Shown here one piece after another: positions 36,376 through 44,291 of a stretch of DNA of 64,000 bases. Location of the stretch: contig NZ_AUUA01000011.1 of the NCBI RefSeq assembly GCF_000439085.1, positions 62,001 through 126,000 of the forward strand. Direction: 5' to 3'. Within the stretch, counting starts at the first letter, position 1; every line of letters begins with the position of its first letter. A model generated the notes under the pieces. That model saw only the letters and a program-made list of their open reading frames with translations. It was not told the DNA's origin and did no database searches. The stretch comes from Leminorella grimontii ATCC 33999 = DSM 5078 (GTDB taxonomy: Bacteria; Pseudomonadota; Gammaproteobacteria; Enterobacterales; Enterobacteriaceae). The translations under genes were made by a program, and so were the position numbers.

Positions 36376-38229
36376 ATGGAGCAAAACCCGCAGTCACAGC
36401 TTAAGCTTCTTGTTACCCTAGGCAAGGAGCAGGGCTATTTAACCTACGCTCAGGTTAACGATCACCTGCCGGAAGATATCATCGACTCCGATCAGATCGA
36501 AGATATCATCCAGATGATCAACGACATGGGCATTCAGGTTATGGAAATCGCGCCTGATGCCGACGATCTCATGCTCGCTGAAAACACGGCGGATACCGAC
36601 GAAGATGCAGCAGAAGCCGCCGCTCAGGTGCTTTCCAGCGTAGAATCCGAAATCGGGCGCACCACCGATCCCGTTCGTATGTACATGCGCGAAATGGGAA
36701 CCGTTGAGCTGCTTACCCGCGAAGGCGAAATCGACATTGCCAAGCGCATTGAAGAAGGTATCAACCAGGTTCAGTGCTCCGTCGCCGAATATCCGGAGGC
36801 TATCACCTATCTGCTTGAGCAGTACGATCGCGTAGAAACCGGTGAAACCCGCCTGTCGGACCTCATCACTGCCTTCATCGATCCCAACGCGGATGAACTT
36901 GGCCCGGCCGCTACCCACGTCGGTTCTGAGCTGTCCAGCGAAGAGCAGGACGATGACGACAGCGATGATGATGATGAAGACGGCGAAGATTCTGATTCCG
37001 ATTCTGATGAAGACATCGGCATCGATCCGGAAATGGCGCGCGAGAAGTTCGCCGAGCTGCGCGACCAGTATGAAGCGACCCGCAAGGCTATCAAAGCCCA
37101 CGGCCGCAGCAATGCGAAGGCGCAGGAAGAGATAGTCAAGCTTTCTGACGTATTCAAACAGTTCCGCCTGGTGCCCAAGCAGTTTGACTATTTAGTCAAC
37201 AACATGCGTCAGATGATGGACCGCGTGCGCACTCAGGAGCGCCTGATCCTCAAGCTGTGCGTTGAGCAGAGCAAGATGCCGAAGAAGAACTTCGTCAACA
37301 TGTTCGCCGGCAACGAAACTAACCTTGAATGGTTCAATGGCGCGGTCGCCATGGGCAAACCGTGGTCTGAAAAGCTCAAAGAGGTTGGCGAAGAGGTCGA
37401 ACGCAGCATTCAGAAGCTGCAGATGATTGAAGAAGAGACCGGATTAACCATCGAGCAGGTCAAGGACATCAACCGCCGCATGTCTATCGGTGAAGCCAAG
37501 GCTCGCCGTGCGAAGAAAGAGATGGTTGAAGCCAACCTGCGTCTGGTTATCTCTATTGCCAAGAAGTACACCAACCGCGGGCTGCAGTTCCTCGACCTGA
37601 TTCAGGAAGGCAACATCGGCCTGATGAAGGCGGTAGACAAGTTTGAATACCGCCGCGGCTACAAGTTCTCGACCTATGCCACCTGGTGGATCCGTCAGGC
37701 CATCACGCGTTCGATTGCCGATCAGGCGCGCACCATCCGTATTCCGGTGCACATGATCGAGACAATCAACAAGCTTAACCGCATCTCTCGCCAAATGCTG
37801 CAGGAAATGGGCCGCGAGCCGCTGCCGGAAGAGCTGGCCGAGCGCATGATGATGCCGGAAGACAAAATCCGCAAGGTGCTGAAGATCGCCAAAGAGCCTA
37901 TCTCCATGGAGACGCCGATCGGCGACGACGAAGATTCGCATCTGGGCGACTTCATCGAGGACACCACCCTCGAGCTGCCGCTGGACTCCGCGACGTCCGA
38001 GAGCCTGCGCTCGGCCACCCACGAAGTGCTGGCCGGCCTTACCGCTCGCGAAGCGAAAGTGCTGCGCATGCGCTTTGGTATCGACATGAACACCGACCAC
38101 ACGCTGGAAGAGGTCGGCAAGCAGTTTGACGTTACTCGTGAGCGTATTCGTCAAATTGAAGCGAAAGCGCTGCGCAAGCTGCGTCATCCGAGCCGCTCAG
38201 AAGTCCTGCGCAGCTTCCTGGACGACTAA
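36376..38229 (+). CDS. rpoD: RNA polymerase primary sigma factor RpoD (sigma70)
   Basis: A 617-residue housekeeping sigma factor (E. coli 613). Region 1.1 is N-terminal; region 1.2 has [21 protein letters not shown] near residue 98. A very acidic spacer, with long Asp/Ser/Glu runs at about residues 190-218, is typical of the gamma-proteobacterial non-conserved region. Regions 2.1-2.4 contain [34 protein letters not shown] and [13 protein letters not shown]. Region 4.2 has [32 protein letters not shown]. It ends the rpsU-dnaG-rpoD operon with a strong terminator. Confidence 0.98.
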   Translation: MEQNPQSQLKLLVTLGKEQGYLTYAQVNDHLPEDIIDSDQIEDIIQMINDMGIQVMEIAPDADDLMLAENTADTDEDAAEAAAQVLSSVESEIGRTTDPVRMYMREMGTVELLTREGEIDIAKRIEEGINQVQCSVAEYPEAITYLLEQYDRVETGETRLSDLITAFIDPNADELGPAATHVGSELSSEEQDDDDSDDDDEDGEDSDSDSDEDIGIDPEMAREKFAELRDQYEATRKAIKAHGRSNAKAQEEIVKLSDVFKQFRLVPKQFDYLVNNMRQMMDRVRTQERLILKLCVEQSKMPKKNFVNMFAGNETNLEWFNGAVAMGKPWSEKLKEVGEEVERSIQKLQMIEEETGLTIEQVKDINRRMSIGEAKARRAKKEMVEANLRLVISIAKKYTNRGLQFLDLIQEGNIGLMKAVDKFEYRRGYKFSTYATWWIRQAITRSIADQARTIRIPVHMIETINKLNRISRQMLQEMGREPLPEELAERMMMPEDKIRKVLKIAKEPISMETPIGDDEDSHLGDFIEDTTLELPLDSATSESLRSATHEVLAGLTAREAKVLRMRFGIDMNTDHTLEEVGKQFDVTRERIRQIEAKALRKLRHPSRSEVLRSFLDD

Positions 38230-38262
38230 GCGACCGCGCTCTCGCACTTTGTTAATACAAAG

Positions 38263-38289
38263 GCCTCCAGCTCGCTGGGGGCTTTTTTT
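38263..38289 (+). terminator. Rho-independent terminator after rpoD
   Basis: The stem GCCTCCAGC/GCTGGGGGC is followed by seven T residues, 33 bp after the rpoD stop. Confidence 0.92.
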
Positions 38290-38310
38290 ATCTATTAAGG
38301 AAGTTAGTTT

Positions 38311-38886
38311 ATGCAACAGGGAAACTACACGCTCGACGCGCTGCAGCAGGCGGTGCGGGCCGGCAAGCGCTTCAAGTACCTCTATTTCTGGGGCCACCGC
38401 CCTTCCCCCAGCGGCGCGGTAACCGCCTCCTGCTTTAGCCAGTGGTGGCCGTCGCCGTTTGAGGTCGACGGCGTCACCTACGCCAGCGCCGAACACTGGA
38501 TGATGGCGGGCAAGGCCAGGCTGTTTGGTGACGAAGCTATTCTGCCCCGCATTCTGAACGCCAAATCACCGGCAGAGGCAAAAAAGTTCGGCAGGCAGGT
38601 GGCGGGCTTTAATCAACAGGTTTGGGAAGCGTGCTGCTTTGAGATGGTGTGCGAAGGCAACTTCCACAAGTTCAGCCAGCACCCGGCGCTGGGCGAGTTT
38701 CTCATCGGCACCCGCACGCGCGTGCTGGTTGAGGCCAGCCCCGTCGACCGCATTTGGGGCATCGGCCTGGCTCAGGACGACGAACGCGCCGCTAACCCTC
38801 TGCGGTGGAACGGCACTAACCTGCTCGGCTTCGCGCTGATGGCGGTCAGGGACAGGCTTGCGGGCATTGATGCAACAACTAGATAA
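38311..38886 (+). CDS. NADAR-family protein (YbiA-like N-glycosidase)
   Basis: A 191-residue cytoplasmic protein with the NADAR/DUF1768 pattern: FSQWWPSPFEVDGVTYASAEHWMMAGKA (residues about 45-72), an FGRQVAGFNQQVWE block near 100, FLIGTRTRVLVEASPVDRIWGIG near 135-158, and NLLGFALMAVRD near the end. E. coli YbiA removes damaged riboflavin intermediates by N-glycosidase action; other NADAR proteins reverse guanine ADP-ribosylation in DarT systems. No DarT is visible nearby. AAGGAAG precedes the ATG. It occupies the rpoD-ileX gap that holds mug in E. coli. Confidence 0.85.
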   Translation: MQQGNYTLDALQQAVRAGKRFKYLYFWGHRPSPSGAVTASCFSQWWPSPFEVDGVTYASAEHWMMAGKARLFGDEAILPRILNAKSPAEAKKFGRQVAGFNQQVWEACCFEMVCEGNFHKFSQHPALGEFLIGTRTRVLVEASPVDRIWGIGLAQDDERAANPLRWNGTNLLGFALMAVRDRLAGIDATTR

Positions 38887-38951
38887 ATCAGTTGCACAGA
38901 AAACCCGCAGGCAAACGCGGCAAGTGTAGATTTTTCACCGGGTTTTACCGT

Positions 38952-38957
38952 ATAATC
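38952..38957 (+). promoter_or_regulatory. -10 element of the tRNA gene promoter
   Basis: A perfect TATAAT lies 11 bp before the tRNA 5' end, followed by a GC-rich discriminator as expected of stringently controlled tRNA genes. The -35 element is weak (T-rich around 38931). Confidence 0.65.
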
Positions 38958-38968
38958 GCCGCCTACTG

Positions 38969-39044
38969 GCCCCTTAGCTCAGTGGTTAGAGCAGGCGACT
39001 CATAATCGCTTGGTCCCCCGTTCAAGCCGGGGAGGGGCCACCAG
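38969..39044 (+). tRNA. ileX: tRNA-Ile2 (anticodon CAU), ileX-type
   Basis: A 76-nt tRNA with encoded CCA. The acceptor stem is GGCCCCU paired with AGGGGCC. The anticodon stem GGCGA/UCGCU encloses loop CUCAUAA, anticodon CAU. The sequence matches E. coli ileX except in the T stem. The C34 of this isoacceptor is changed to lysidine by TilS so that it reads AUA. The place downstream of rpoD is the same as in E. coli, and an accessory island begins right after it. Confidence 0.96.
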
Positions 39045-39052
39045 ATTTTAGA

Positions 39053-39076
39053 CCTGCGTTTACGCAGGTTTTTTTA
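39053..39076 (+). terminator. Rho-independent terminator of the tRNA gene
   Basis: The stem ACCTGCG/CGCAGGT with a TTTA loop is followed by six or more T residues, 8 bp after the tRNA. Confidence 0.92.
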
Positions 39077-39085
39077 TATTCCCTA

Positions 39086-39706
39086 CTACTTTTTATCAGC
39101 TAAATAGAATCTATATTGCCCCTGCCAATCTTGTGTTTTTGAGGTGGTGAAGAATATCCCGCCAGTATACGTACGCTCCTGATATAGCGTCACCAATAAG
39201 CTATTATTATCTTTCCGAAGGACCGCCATATTGAAAACACCAACGGTCGTTTCATACATGGGATACGTATATCTATGTTTTATAACCAATCGCCCATTCT
39301 CGCAATAATATGAAATAATAAAATTTTTCAGCAAGCGGCCATTGTCTAGAGCAAACGTTACATTCACACCTTCTTCATCAACTTTTAGTACAAGAGGCGT
39401 TTTTATTCCTAACGTGGAAATATCTATAGCGTCACCGATACGTTCATCGAAAAGAAAGTAATCATTAATTAATGATGCCAAATTATCGGCGTCATAAAGA
39501 GAACGACCAACTGGCTTACTTATTATCGTACCCTGGCGTAAAAACTCCCCATCAACTACCGGACACTGTACCAGCTCATGAAGTAAAGGCTTTTCAGGAT
39601 TAATGCCGTCTACCGAAACGCTACAGCCTGAGAGGAGCAGCAGGCACAGCGTAAGAGACGACTTTATACTCCAGCCAAATTTAAGTGGGAACACAGCTGC
39701 TATCAT
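39086..39706 (-). CDS. Predicted lipoprotein of unknown function
   Basis: A 206-residue protein with an N-terminal hydrophobic stretch and lipobox LLSGC (Cys near residue 28). The mature part is mixed alpha/beta with no recognised family. Base composition is clearly more AT-rich than in the core genes before the tRNA, as are the next two genes. It ends 10 bp from the tRNA terminator, so it marks the start of the accessory island. Confidence 0.6.
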   Translation of the reverse strand: MIAAVFPLKFGWSIKSSLTLCLLLLSGCSVSVDGINPEKPLLHELVQCPVVDGEFLRQGTIISKPVGRSLYDADNLASLINDYFLFDERIGDAIDISTLGIKTPLVLKVDEEGVNVTFALDNGRLLKNFIISYYCENGRLVIKHRYTYPMYETTVGVFNMAVLRKDNNSLLVTLYQERTYTGGIFFTTSKTQDWQGQYRFYLADKK

Positions 39707-39754
39707 CCCTAAATTTACTATGTTGTTTAAGTAATGAACCCGCTAGAGTGAATA

Positions 39755-40339
39755 TCAGTAACTCAGAGCAACTAGCTGCCCGGACTTTTTCAAGAAAAGA
39801 ATAAAGTGTTCACTATTAAATAACCGATAAAATCTCACCGCCAGCGCTCTGACATAGTCAGCATGTTTTTCTTTAGGGATATTGCCGTAGCGCATATCCA
39901 GAAAGTAGGGATCGTCATCAATATAAGCGAAGTCATCATATACTCGGTTCCAATGCCAGACCACCTTATTTATCGATGAACTATCACACTCTAAATACCA
40001 ACCTGAAAAATATTTAGCCACTTCAAACCATAGCTCTTCATCGGAATTGGCAAAAGCAATCTTCTTAAAAGCCCTACGCACGTAATAATAATCGGCCTCA
40101 TCCCTCTCTGGGATTGAAACCCCAACTTCCCTTAAGTACGCATAAAAATAGCGTGAAACGTCATACCAGTCTAATTCGGGATCCAGCCCAAGAGAGGCCA
40201 ATATCAGTACGTTCTTAGACGCGTTTCCCTTTATCACCTGCTGCTCGGCCCAGTCAGTATATTCACGAAGATGGATATCTTGTATATCTCGCACCGCCAT
40301 GCCGCACAGGTCTTTTAAATCGATTAAACATACATCCAT
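39755..40339 (-). CDS. Hypothetical protein, island gene
   Basis: A 194-residue soluble acidic protein rich in aromatic residues (WYDVSRYFYAYLREVG, then FEVAKYFSGWYLECDSS and the VVWHWNRVYDDFAYIDDDPYF block). No family is recognised. The ATG at 40339 (MDVCLIDLKDL) is preferred because it starts just after the previous gene's stop at 40378; an upstream extension would overlap that gene in another frame. The pair looks like an operon. Confidence 0.55.
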   Translation of the reverse strand: MDVCLIDLKDLCGMAVRDIQDIHLREYTDWAEQQVIKGNASKNVLILASLGLDPELDWYDVSRYFYAYLREVGVSIPERDEADYYYVRRAFKKIAFANSDEELWFEVAKYFSGWYLECDSSSINKVVWHWNRVYDDFAYIDDDPYFLDMRYGNIPKEKHADYVRALAVRFYRLFNSEHFILFLKKSGQLVALSY

Positions 40340-40377
40340 AGTTAAACCATTCGCCGCTGTCTTAGGGCCCAAAGCAC

Positions 40378-40938
40378 CTAAGGTTCCCTTTTCCAAACAG
40401 TGACATCGCTCGACGTTGCGCACACCAGAAATTCACCACACCAGGAAAAACCGACGGCGCGAATATAATCCGAAATAAACCGGACGCACCCTTCTTGAAA
40501 AGAGGAAATAAGCGCCGCTTTTCCCGGAGGGCAAAGGATAACGTCTTCAACGGGCCAGTCAGGAGCAACTCTTTCCAGCGACTCACCGTAGCGGTTAACA
40601 AAAGGCAATCCACCGCCACACAGCCCGGAAATATGAATGAACTCGTCTTCAACGCGACCTATCCCTTGGCAAACCAGATTAACGGGATCGTACCAATCGC
40701 CATATTCTTCATAGTCGCGGGCAATTTTTTCGCCCGTCATGCAATTGATCAGGCCGCGCCCCGAAGAGGAAATAACAAGCAGATCGTTGGTTCTCTTTGA
40801 AAACCCAACTTCGGTTAATCCGCCAACGGCTATCGTCGTATGCCTTTTCCACCCGCCAGGGCTCTCGGCAGTCGTTATATTTTTTAAGATGTCCAATACC
40901 CGTAGGCGGTTTTCATTTTGGATAGTTATACGGTTCAA
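40378..40938 (-). CDS. Hypothetical protein, possible beta-propeller-like
   Basis: A 186-residue soluble protein with repeated short beta-type segments (HTTIAVGGLTEVGFSKRTND, then LLVISSSGRGL, and a final CGEFLVCATSSDVTVWKRE), which hints at propeller-type blades but is not diagnostic. The start is probably TTG at 40938, with GGGAG about 6 bp before it. It lies upstream of the 194-residue gene on the same strand. The function is unknown. Confidence 0.5.
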   Translation of the reverse strand: MNRITIQNENRLRVLDILKNITTAESPGGWKRHTTIAVGGLTEVGFSKRTNDLLVISSSGRGLINCMTGEKIARDYEEYGDWYDPVNLVCQGIGRVEDEFIHISGLCGGGLPFVNRYGESLERVAPDWPVEDVILCPPGKAALISSFQEGCVRFISDYIRAVGFSWCGEFLVCATSSDVTVWKREP

Positions 40939-41033
40939 CGAGTTCTCCCGATGTTTGATTGAGGATTAGGACATTTTCTCTTTCTGCAAATAGTTTTTCC
41001 TACTATAAATACAGAGAAAGATAGCCGATCACC

Positions 41034-41324
41034 TTATTTCGCCAACGCTGCTAATACGTGAACCGGATCGTTTTCTATTGCTTTTAGCAGCGCTTTCGCC
41101 GCCCCAACCGGCTCACGCCGTCCCTGTTCCCAATTCCTTAACGTGCCAACGTTAACGTCAATTAACGCAGCAAAACGCGGCTGGCTTAATCCGGTCATTC
41201 GGCGAATTTCTTTAACGTGCACAGCGGTAACAACGGTGACTCGTGATGGAGAACGCTCTCCATCAATAATTTCATTCATCTGAACCATGCTTTCAGTCAA
41301 ACGAGAAAATAACTTTTTATCCAT
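41034..41324 (-). CDS. HTH-type antitoxin (HigA/NadS-like)
   Basis: A 96-residue DNA-binding protein with an XRE-type helix-turn-helix at about residues 40-75 (MTGLSQPRFAALIDVNVGTLRNWEQGRREP). It follows the RelE/HigB-like toxin gene by 2 bp, the toxin-first order of HigBA-type systems. It should neutralise the toxin and repress the operon through the perfect palindrome at 41681-41699. Confidence 0.85.
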   Translation of the reverse strand: MDKKLFSRLTESMVQMNEIIDGERSPSRVTVVTAVHVKEIRRMTGLSQPRFAALIDVNVGTLRNWEQGRREPVGAAKALLKAIENDPVHVLAALAK

Positions 41325-41326
41325 AT

Positions 41327-41638
41327 TTACCACCTTTCATTTAGCTGCCGTAGAGCCCTTTTCTCAGCAACGCTTAGATCGTCCTTCACGCCTTTTCTAT
41401 AAATCAACAGCATCCGCATCTGTGAATCACTCACTTTATAGTAATAAATTATGCGAACGCCGCTGCGCTTCCCTTCGCCTCTTACCAACCATCGGACTTT
41501 ACGCAGTCCACCCGTACCTTGGATCACGTCTCCTGCTACTGGATTTTCCGCTAAAAACTGCTGAAGATACAGATAGCTATCGTCCGTTAATAGAATTTTA
41601 CAGTCTTCAGTAAAGATTGGTGTTTCAACAAAAATCAT
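41327..41638 (-). CDS. RelE/HigB-like mRNA interferase toxin
   Basis: A 103-residue basic protein of the RelE superfamily (type II toxin): IFVETPIFTEDCKILLTDDSY at the start, a GGLRKVRWLVRGEGKRSGVRIIYYY core near residues 48-72 with the Arg/Lys-rich strand, and LIYRKGVKDDLSVAEKRALRQL at the end. The predicted target is ribosome-bound mRNA. The ATG at 41638 fits the family; an in-frame ATG six codons upstream is possible. It is upstream of its antitoxin. Confidence 0.86.
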   Translation of the reverse strand: MIFVETPIFTEDCKILLTDDSYLYLQQFLAENPVAGDVIQGTGGLRKVRWLVRGEGKRSGVRIIYYYKVSDSQMRMLLIYRKGVKDDLSVAEKRALRQLNERW

Positions 41639-41680
41639 CGTCCTTAATGCCTTCATTATTTAATATATATAGCAAGACAC

Positions 41681-41699
41681 AGTACGTCAATGACGTACT
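41681..41699. promoter_or_regulatory. Toxin-antitoxin operator palindrome
   Basis: AGTACGTCA-A-TGACGTACT is a perfect 19-bp palindrome 43 bp upstream of the toxin start, in an otherwise AT-rich promoter region. It is the likely autoregulatory operator of the HigBA-like pair. Confidence 0.7.
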
Positions 41700-41790
41700 A
41701 TTTCTTCGCATTTGAATTACTAAAAAAATTAAAATAGACCGCTTGAGAAAACGCGCTGATTTATAGAGCTCGTGGAGAAAAATTAAGCCT

Positions 41791-41907
41791 CTATATGTGC
41801 CCCACATTATGTAGTGGAATGGAATATGAGTTTGGCGCAATGCCTGGCGGCAACCGCGTCGGCGCACGAATCATATCTAAAACAGCATTCGTGCCGAGAA
41901 TTCTCAT
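41791..41907 (-). pseudogene. FitB/VapC-type toxin remnant
   Basis: The ATG at 41907 overlaps the antitoxin frame's TAA (TAATG). The first residues MRILGTNAVLDMIRAP resemble a PIN-domain start (consensus ILDTNVLSEMMRP) but the catalytic Asp of 'LDTN' is Gly here, and the frame ends after 38 codons. A truncated, decayed toxin. Confidence 0.6.
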
Positions 41908-42174
41908 TATTCAATGTTCGCCGCACACGGCAGCTCATAACGATCGGGCAATTCCAGCTCAATACCGTCGATCTGACTGAAACGTTGGTGAACCCAGCTA
42001 CCGAATCCTTTTTGTGATTGAACCTAATGTCTGACGCAGAATATAACAGGCCTCTTCTTCTATCGAGTTGCCATGACGAGCCGCTGCTACGCGCAAGCTT
42101 TCCGCTAGTTCACCGTCGAGATTATGAATCGTGATAGTTGTCGTAAGCTTCCCTTTTGATTGTATTACTATCAT
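41907..42174 (-). pseudogene. FitA-type antitoxin with a frameshift
   Basis: Frame 1 (42174 to about 42010) codes a ribbon-helix-helix FitA start (TTTITIHNLDGELAESLRV, then HGNSIEEEACYILRQTL). It meets a stop at 41998, but the shifted frame continues with the typical FitA end GSWVHQRFSQIDGIELELP and a stop at 41907. One base lost or gained at the AAAAAGG run near 42005-42012 restores an 88-codon gene. Confidence 0.7.
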
Positions 42175-42193
42175 CCATCCCTTAGCTGACGAT

Positions 42194-42610
42194 TTACGGA
42201 TCTTTTTTATCAACCCTACGCTTTATCCCAAGCAGCTTCATAAAATCAGCAAACAGCGCTTCCTGCACGTCGAACAGAAGCCATTTCCCGTCATGGTACG
42301 CCGTGGCCGCATCAAATTTTTCTACGATTACGGCAGAAAATTCCCCGCGCAGCGCCTCAAATTTCGCCTGTTCCGGCTTGCCGAAAACCACCATAAAGCC
42401 GAGCGCTTCCTCATTGAAAAGCAGTGAACATACCGTCTTGCTCCCTTTGCGGAACTTCAGCTCATAGGTCCATTCCTTTCCGCCGGTATGCCAGACGTTC
42501 TCCAGAGAATATCGGCTTTCTATTTCTGCTATCAGCTTTTTCTGGTTTGAAAATAAAGTATTGCCAAGTAGGTTTTGCAGCGTTCGTACGTTGGGTGTTT
42601 CTATAACCAT
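42194..42610 (-). CDS. DUF3788 family protein
   Basis: A 138-residue cytoplasmic protein. The pattern WTYELKFRKGSKTVCSLLF (residues about 49-67), then FMVVFGKPEQAKFEAL and the late AYHDGKWLLFDV fits DUF3788, a family of unknown function. The ATG at 42610 is preceded by AGGAGG at ideal spacing and is preferred to an upstream in-frame start. It lies between the FitAB remnant and the VapC gene. Confidence 0.75.
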   Translation of the reverse strand: MVIETPNVRTLQNLLGNTLFSNQKKLIAEIESRYSLENVWHTGGKEWTYELKFRKGSKTVCSLLFNEEALGFMVVFGKPEQAKFEALRGEFSAVIVEKFDAATAYHDGKWLLFDVQEALFADFMKLLGIKRRVDKKDP

Positions 42611-42636
42611 GGTGCCTCCTGAAAAGATTCGTATAC

Positions 42637-43056
42637 TCACCCTTCCCACGGATCCAATATCCCCACTCCTGAAGCAACAAAATCCGCCACGTTACGCGTC
42701 ACAACGGTCATACCGTGCACCAGAGCAGTGGCTGCAATTAGACCATCACGCAACGGCTGAGGGTTTGGAACGTGCAACTTGGCGCTACGCTGCGCTACAG
42801 CCGTATCCACCGGCAGGATGCGTTGAGCGAAAGTGGGAAGAACGTGACCACTCAACCACGCACGTAAAAGCGCGCCTTGCCTAGGGTCTCGTCGCTCCAC
42901 AAGCAACACACCGATATCCAACTCCTGTACGGTAACGGCAGAGATGTATAAATCGGCAGCGTTTACGCTTTCCGCCCAATGCGCTACGTTTGGATCGGCC
43001 TTTCCTGAGCGAGCCTTGCGCAGCTCGGATACAACGTTAGTATCAAGAATAAACAT
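42637..43056 (-). CDS. VapC/FitB-like PIN-domain toxin
   Basis: A 139-residue PIN-domain ribonuclease toxin. The acidic catalytic residues are visible in MFILDTNVVSELRK (residues 1-14), VTVQELDIGVLL near residue 45, and PLRDGLIAATALVHGMTVVTRNVADF near residues 100-125. All four acidic positions seem kept, so it should be active. The ATG overlaps the antitoxin stop by one base (TGATG), giving coupled translation. Confidence 0.9.
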   Translation of the reverse strand: MFILDTNVVSELRKARSGKADPNVAHWAESVNAADLYISAVTVQELDIGVLLVERRDPRQGALLRAWLSGHVLPTFAQRILPVDTAVAQRSAKLHVPNPQPLRDGLIAATALVHGMTVVTRNVADFVASGVGILDPWEG

Positions 43057-43310
43057 CAGGAAAACTCCGCCGGCCGAGCAACCTCGCGCGAAATCGGGAT
43101 ATCCAGCTCAATATCCTCAACGCCTGGCATCGCCAATAGATCGACGATATTTTGCTGTTGGTCAACCAGCCGTCGATATTCTTCAATACTCAGCAGTACA
43201 TGCGCTGGCTTACCGCGATCGGTAATAAAAACCGGGCCGTCCTGAGTGGCTTTCTTCGCGCGGGTAACGTCCTGATTCAGCTCTCGACTGGATATAGTAG
43301 TAATTGCCAT
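43056..43310 (-). CDS. Phd/YefM-type antitoxin
   Basis: An 84-residue antitoxin with the Phd/YefM fold start (TTISSRELNQDVTRAKKATQDGPVFITDRGKPAHVLLSIEEYRRL) and an acidic C-terminal tail that should bind the PIN toxin. A Phd-type antitoxin with a PIN toxin is a common mixed pairing. The ATG at 43310 has AAGGA upstream; longer in-frame extensions were rejected. A palindromic operator lies 27 bp upstream. Confidence 0.9.
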   Translation of the reverse strand: MAITTISSRELNQDVTRAKKATQDGPVFITDRGKPAHVLLSIEEYRRLVDQQQNIVDLLAMPGVEDIELDIPISREVARPAEFS

Positions 43311-43336
43311 TGTCCTTTCCTCGCGATCATCAAATA

Positions 43337-43356
43337 ATGTAGTAATGTTACTACAT
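43337..43356. promoter_or_regulatory. Operator palindrome of the Phd/VapC-like operon
   Basis: ATGTAGTAA-TG-TTACTACAT, with 9-bp perfect arms, sits 27 bp upstream of the antitoxin start. It is placed as expected for autorepression. Confidence 0.72.
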
Positions 43357-43703
43357 AATAATGGAATTGCAAGACGCCGCGTGGAATTTAGTCCCTTCAA
43401 TTGTATTGATGTATGCCGTTCAACCCGCTGATGCATAGATGATTCTCCTTCCGTTGAGCTAACGCCGTTGGCCGAATTCATAGGTGAAAACGGGCCCATA
43501 GCCTGATGGTCCATCACCTTAAATCATCAACAAAAATAAAGCAGTGCAGAAATCCAACAACTGCGGCGCTGATAGCAAAGCACTTTTCTAATTACAGACA
43601 CGCTCATCCCTCTTTGCGATCCCCCTCGATTTTCCCTCATCTCCCCATTGCCGACTTTACTGTATAAATATACTGTGGCGTTGCGTTCGGCCTTTGCCGT
43701 TCG
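43357..43703. other. Gene-poor stretch in the island
   Basis: No convincing gene is seen in these 347 bp. A LexA-like half site (ACTGTATAAATATACTG) lies near 43659-43676 but lacks the second CAG arm. The stretch ends at an ERIC remnant. Confidence 0.5.
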
Positions 43704-43739
43704 CTATACCCCAAATAAGTAAAGTTTATGACGGGTATA
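43704..43739. repeat. Short ERIC-terminus remnant
   Basis: CTATACCCCAAATAAGT near the left and TTATGACGGGTATA on the right resemble joined ERIC ends without a centre, similar to the remnant at 36191-36224. Confidence 0.55.
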
Positions 43740-43781
43740 AAAAGCCGAAACCCCGCGGTGCGCAAACACCAACGGGGTTTC
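43736..43781 (-). terminator. Minus-strand Rho-independent terminator opposite a small-ORF leader
   Basis: GAAACCCCG/CGGGGTTTC with an inner GGTG/CACC pair is followed on the minus strand by GGCUUUUUAU. No minus-strand gene feeds it: the nearest one, hicB, has its own terminator at 44145-44173. It could end an antisense RNA covering 43810-44132. Confidence 0.7.
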
Positions 43782-43809
43782 TAACCACAATGTTATACGA
43801 GGTAACACC

Positions 43810-43950
43810 ATGGCTGTTTTGAAGCTTATCCAAACTCGTCCGCAATTTATACGCTCGTTAAGATCTTTTTTCCGATCCATCTCGAAAAGATCGATCTTTC
43901 TCCGCCCCGCCGTCGCTTCCTTCCTATTTAAGGAGATGGAGCCATGCTGA
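43810..43950 (+). CDS. Small basic leader-type ORF (46 residues)
   Basis: A 46-residue, strongly basic and hydrophobic peptide (MAVLKLIQTRPQFIRSLRSF, then RSISKRSIFLRPAVASFLF). GAGGT is 8 bp before the ATG. Its stop TGA lies inside the start region of the next gene (ATGCTGA), a seven-base overlap that implies translational coupling. No family is recognised; the product could be a regulatory leader or a small toxin. Confidence 0.5.
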   Translation: MAVLKLIQTRPQFIRSLRSFFRSISKRSIFLRPAVASFLFKEMEPC

Positions 43951-44132
43951 GCTACGTCAATACCCGAACCGAAGATCCGCTGGAGCTTATCGAGCAGTGT
44001 CTGGCGCTGGCCGGCGCCGTTATCAGTATCGATAACGCGGCGGTCAAAGAGTCGCTGCAAATGATCCTGCACGAGAAAGTGAGCGCACTGTTTTGCGCGC
44101 TGTATGAAAAAAACATGCCCGAGCCAGCCTAA
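43944..44132 (+). CDS. Small acidic helical protein (62 residues)
   Basis: A 62-residue, mainly helical, acidic protein (MLSYVNTRTEDPLELIEQCL, then VKESLQMILHEKVSALFCAL). AAGGAGATGGAG precedes the ATG; this Shine-Dalgarno lies inside the upstream small ORF. No family is recognised. The charge is opposite to that of the basic upstream peptide, so the two might interact. Confidence 0.55.
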   Translation: MLSYVNTRTEDPLELIEQCLALAGAVISIDNAAVKESLQMILHEKVSALFCALYEKNMPEPA

Positions 44133-44144
44133 TCGCGCATTTAG

Positions 44145-44173
44145 AAAAGAAAAGGGGGCAATCCTGCCCCCAT
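44145..44173 (-). terminator. Rho-independent terminator for hicB
   Basis: The stem TGGGGGCA-like arm GGGGGCA/TGCCCCC with an ATCC loop is followed on the minus strand by UUUUCUUUUCU. It lies 119 bp after hicB and close to the convergent 62-residue gene. Confidence 0.75.
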
Positions 44174-44291
44174 ATGATCCGCCATCGGCCAGTCACAGCT
44201 CAATCGAACGTTTCCAAAGCAGAAAACGATCGCTATCTCCAGAGGAGGTGGCTAAGGGCTGATAATAAATAGCGCCCAAGACGGCTACACT

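Noticed and set aside
43658-43678. LexA-like box
   Set aside because: The sequence has one CTGT arm and a TATA-rich centre but ends in CTG instead of CAG, so it lacks the needed dyad.
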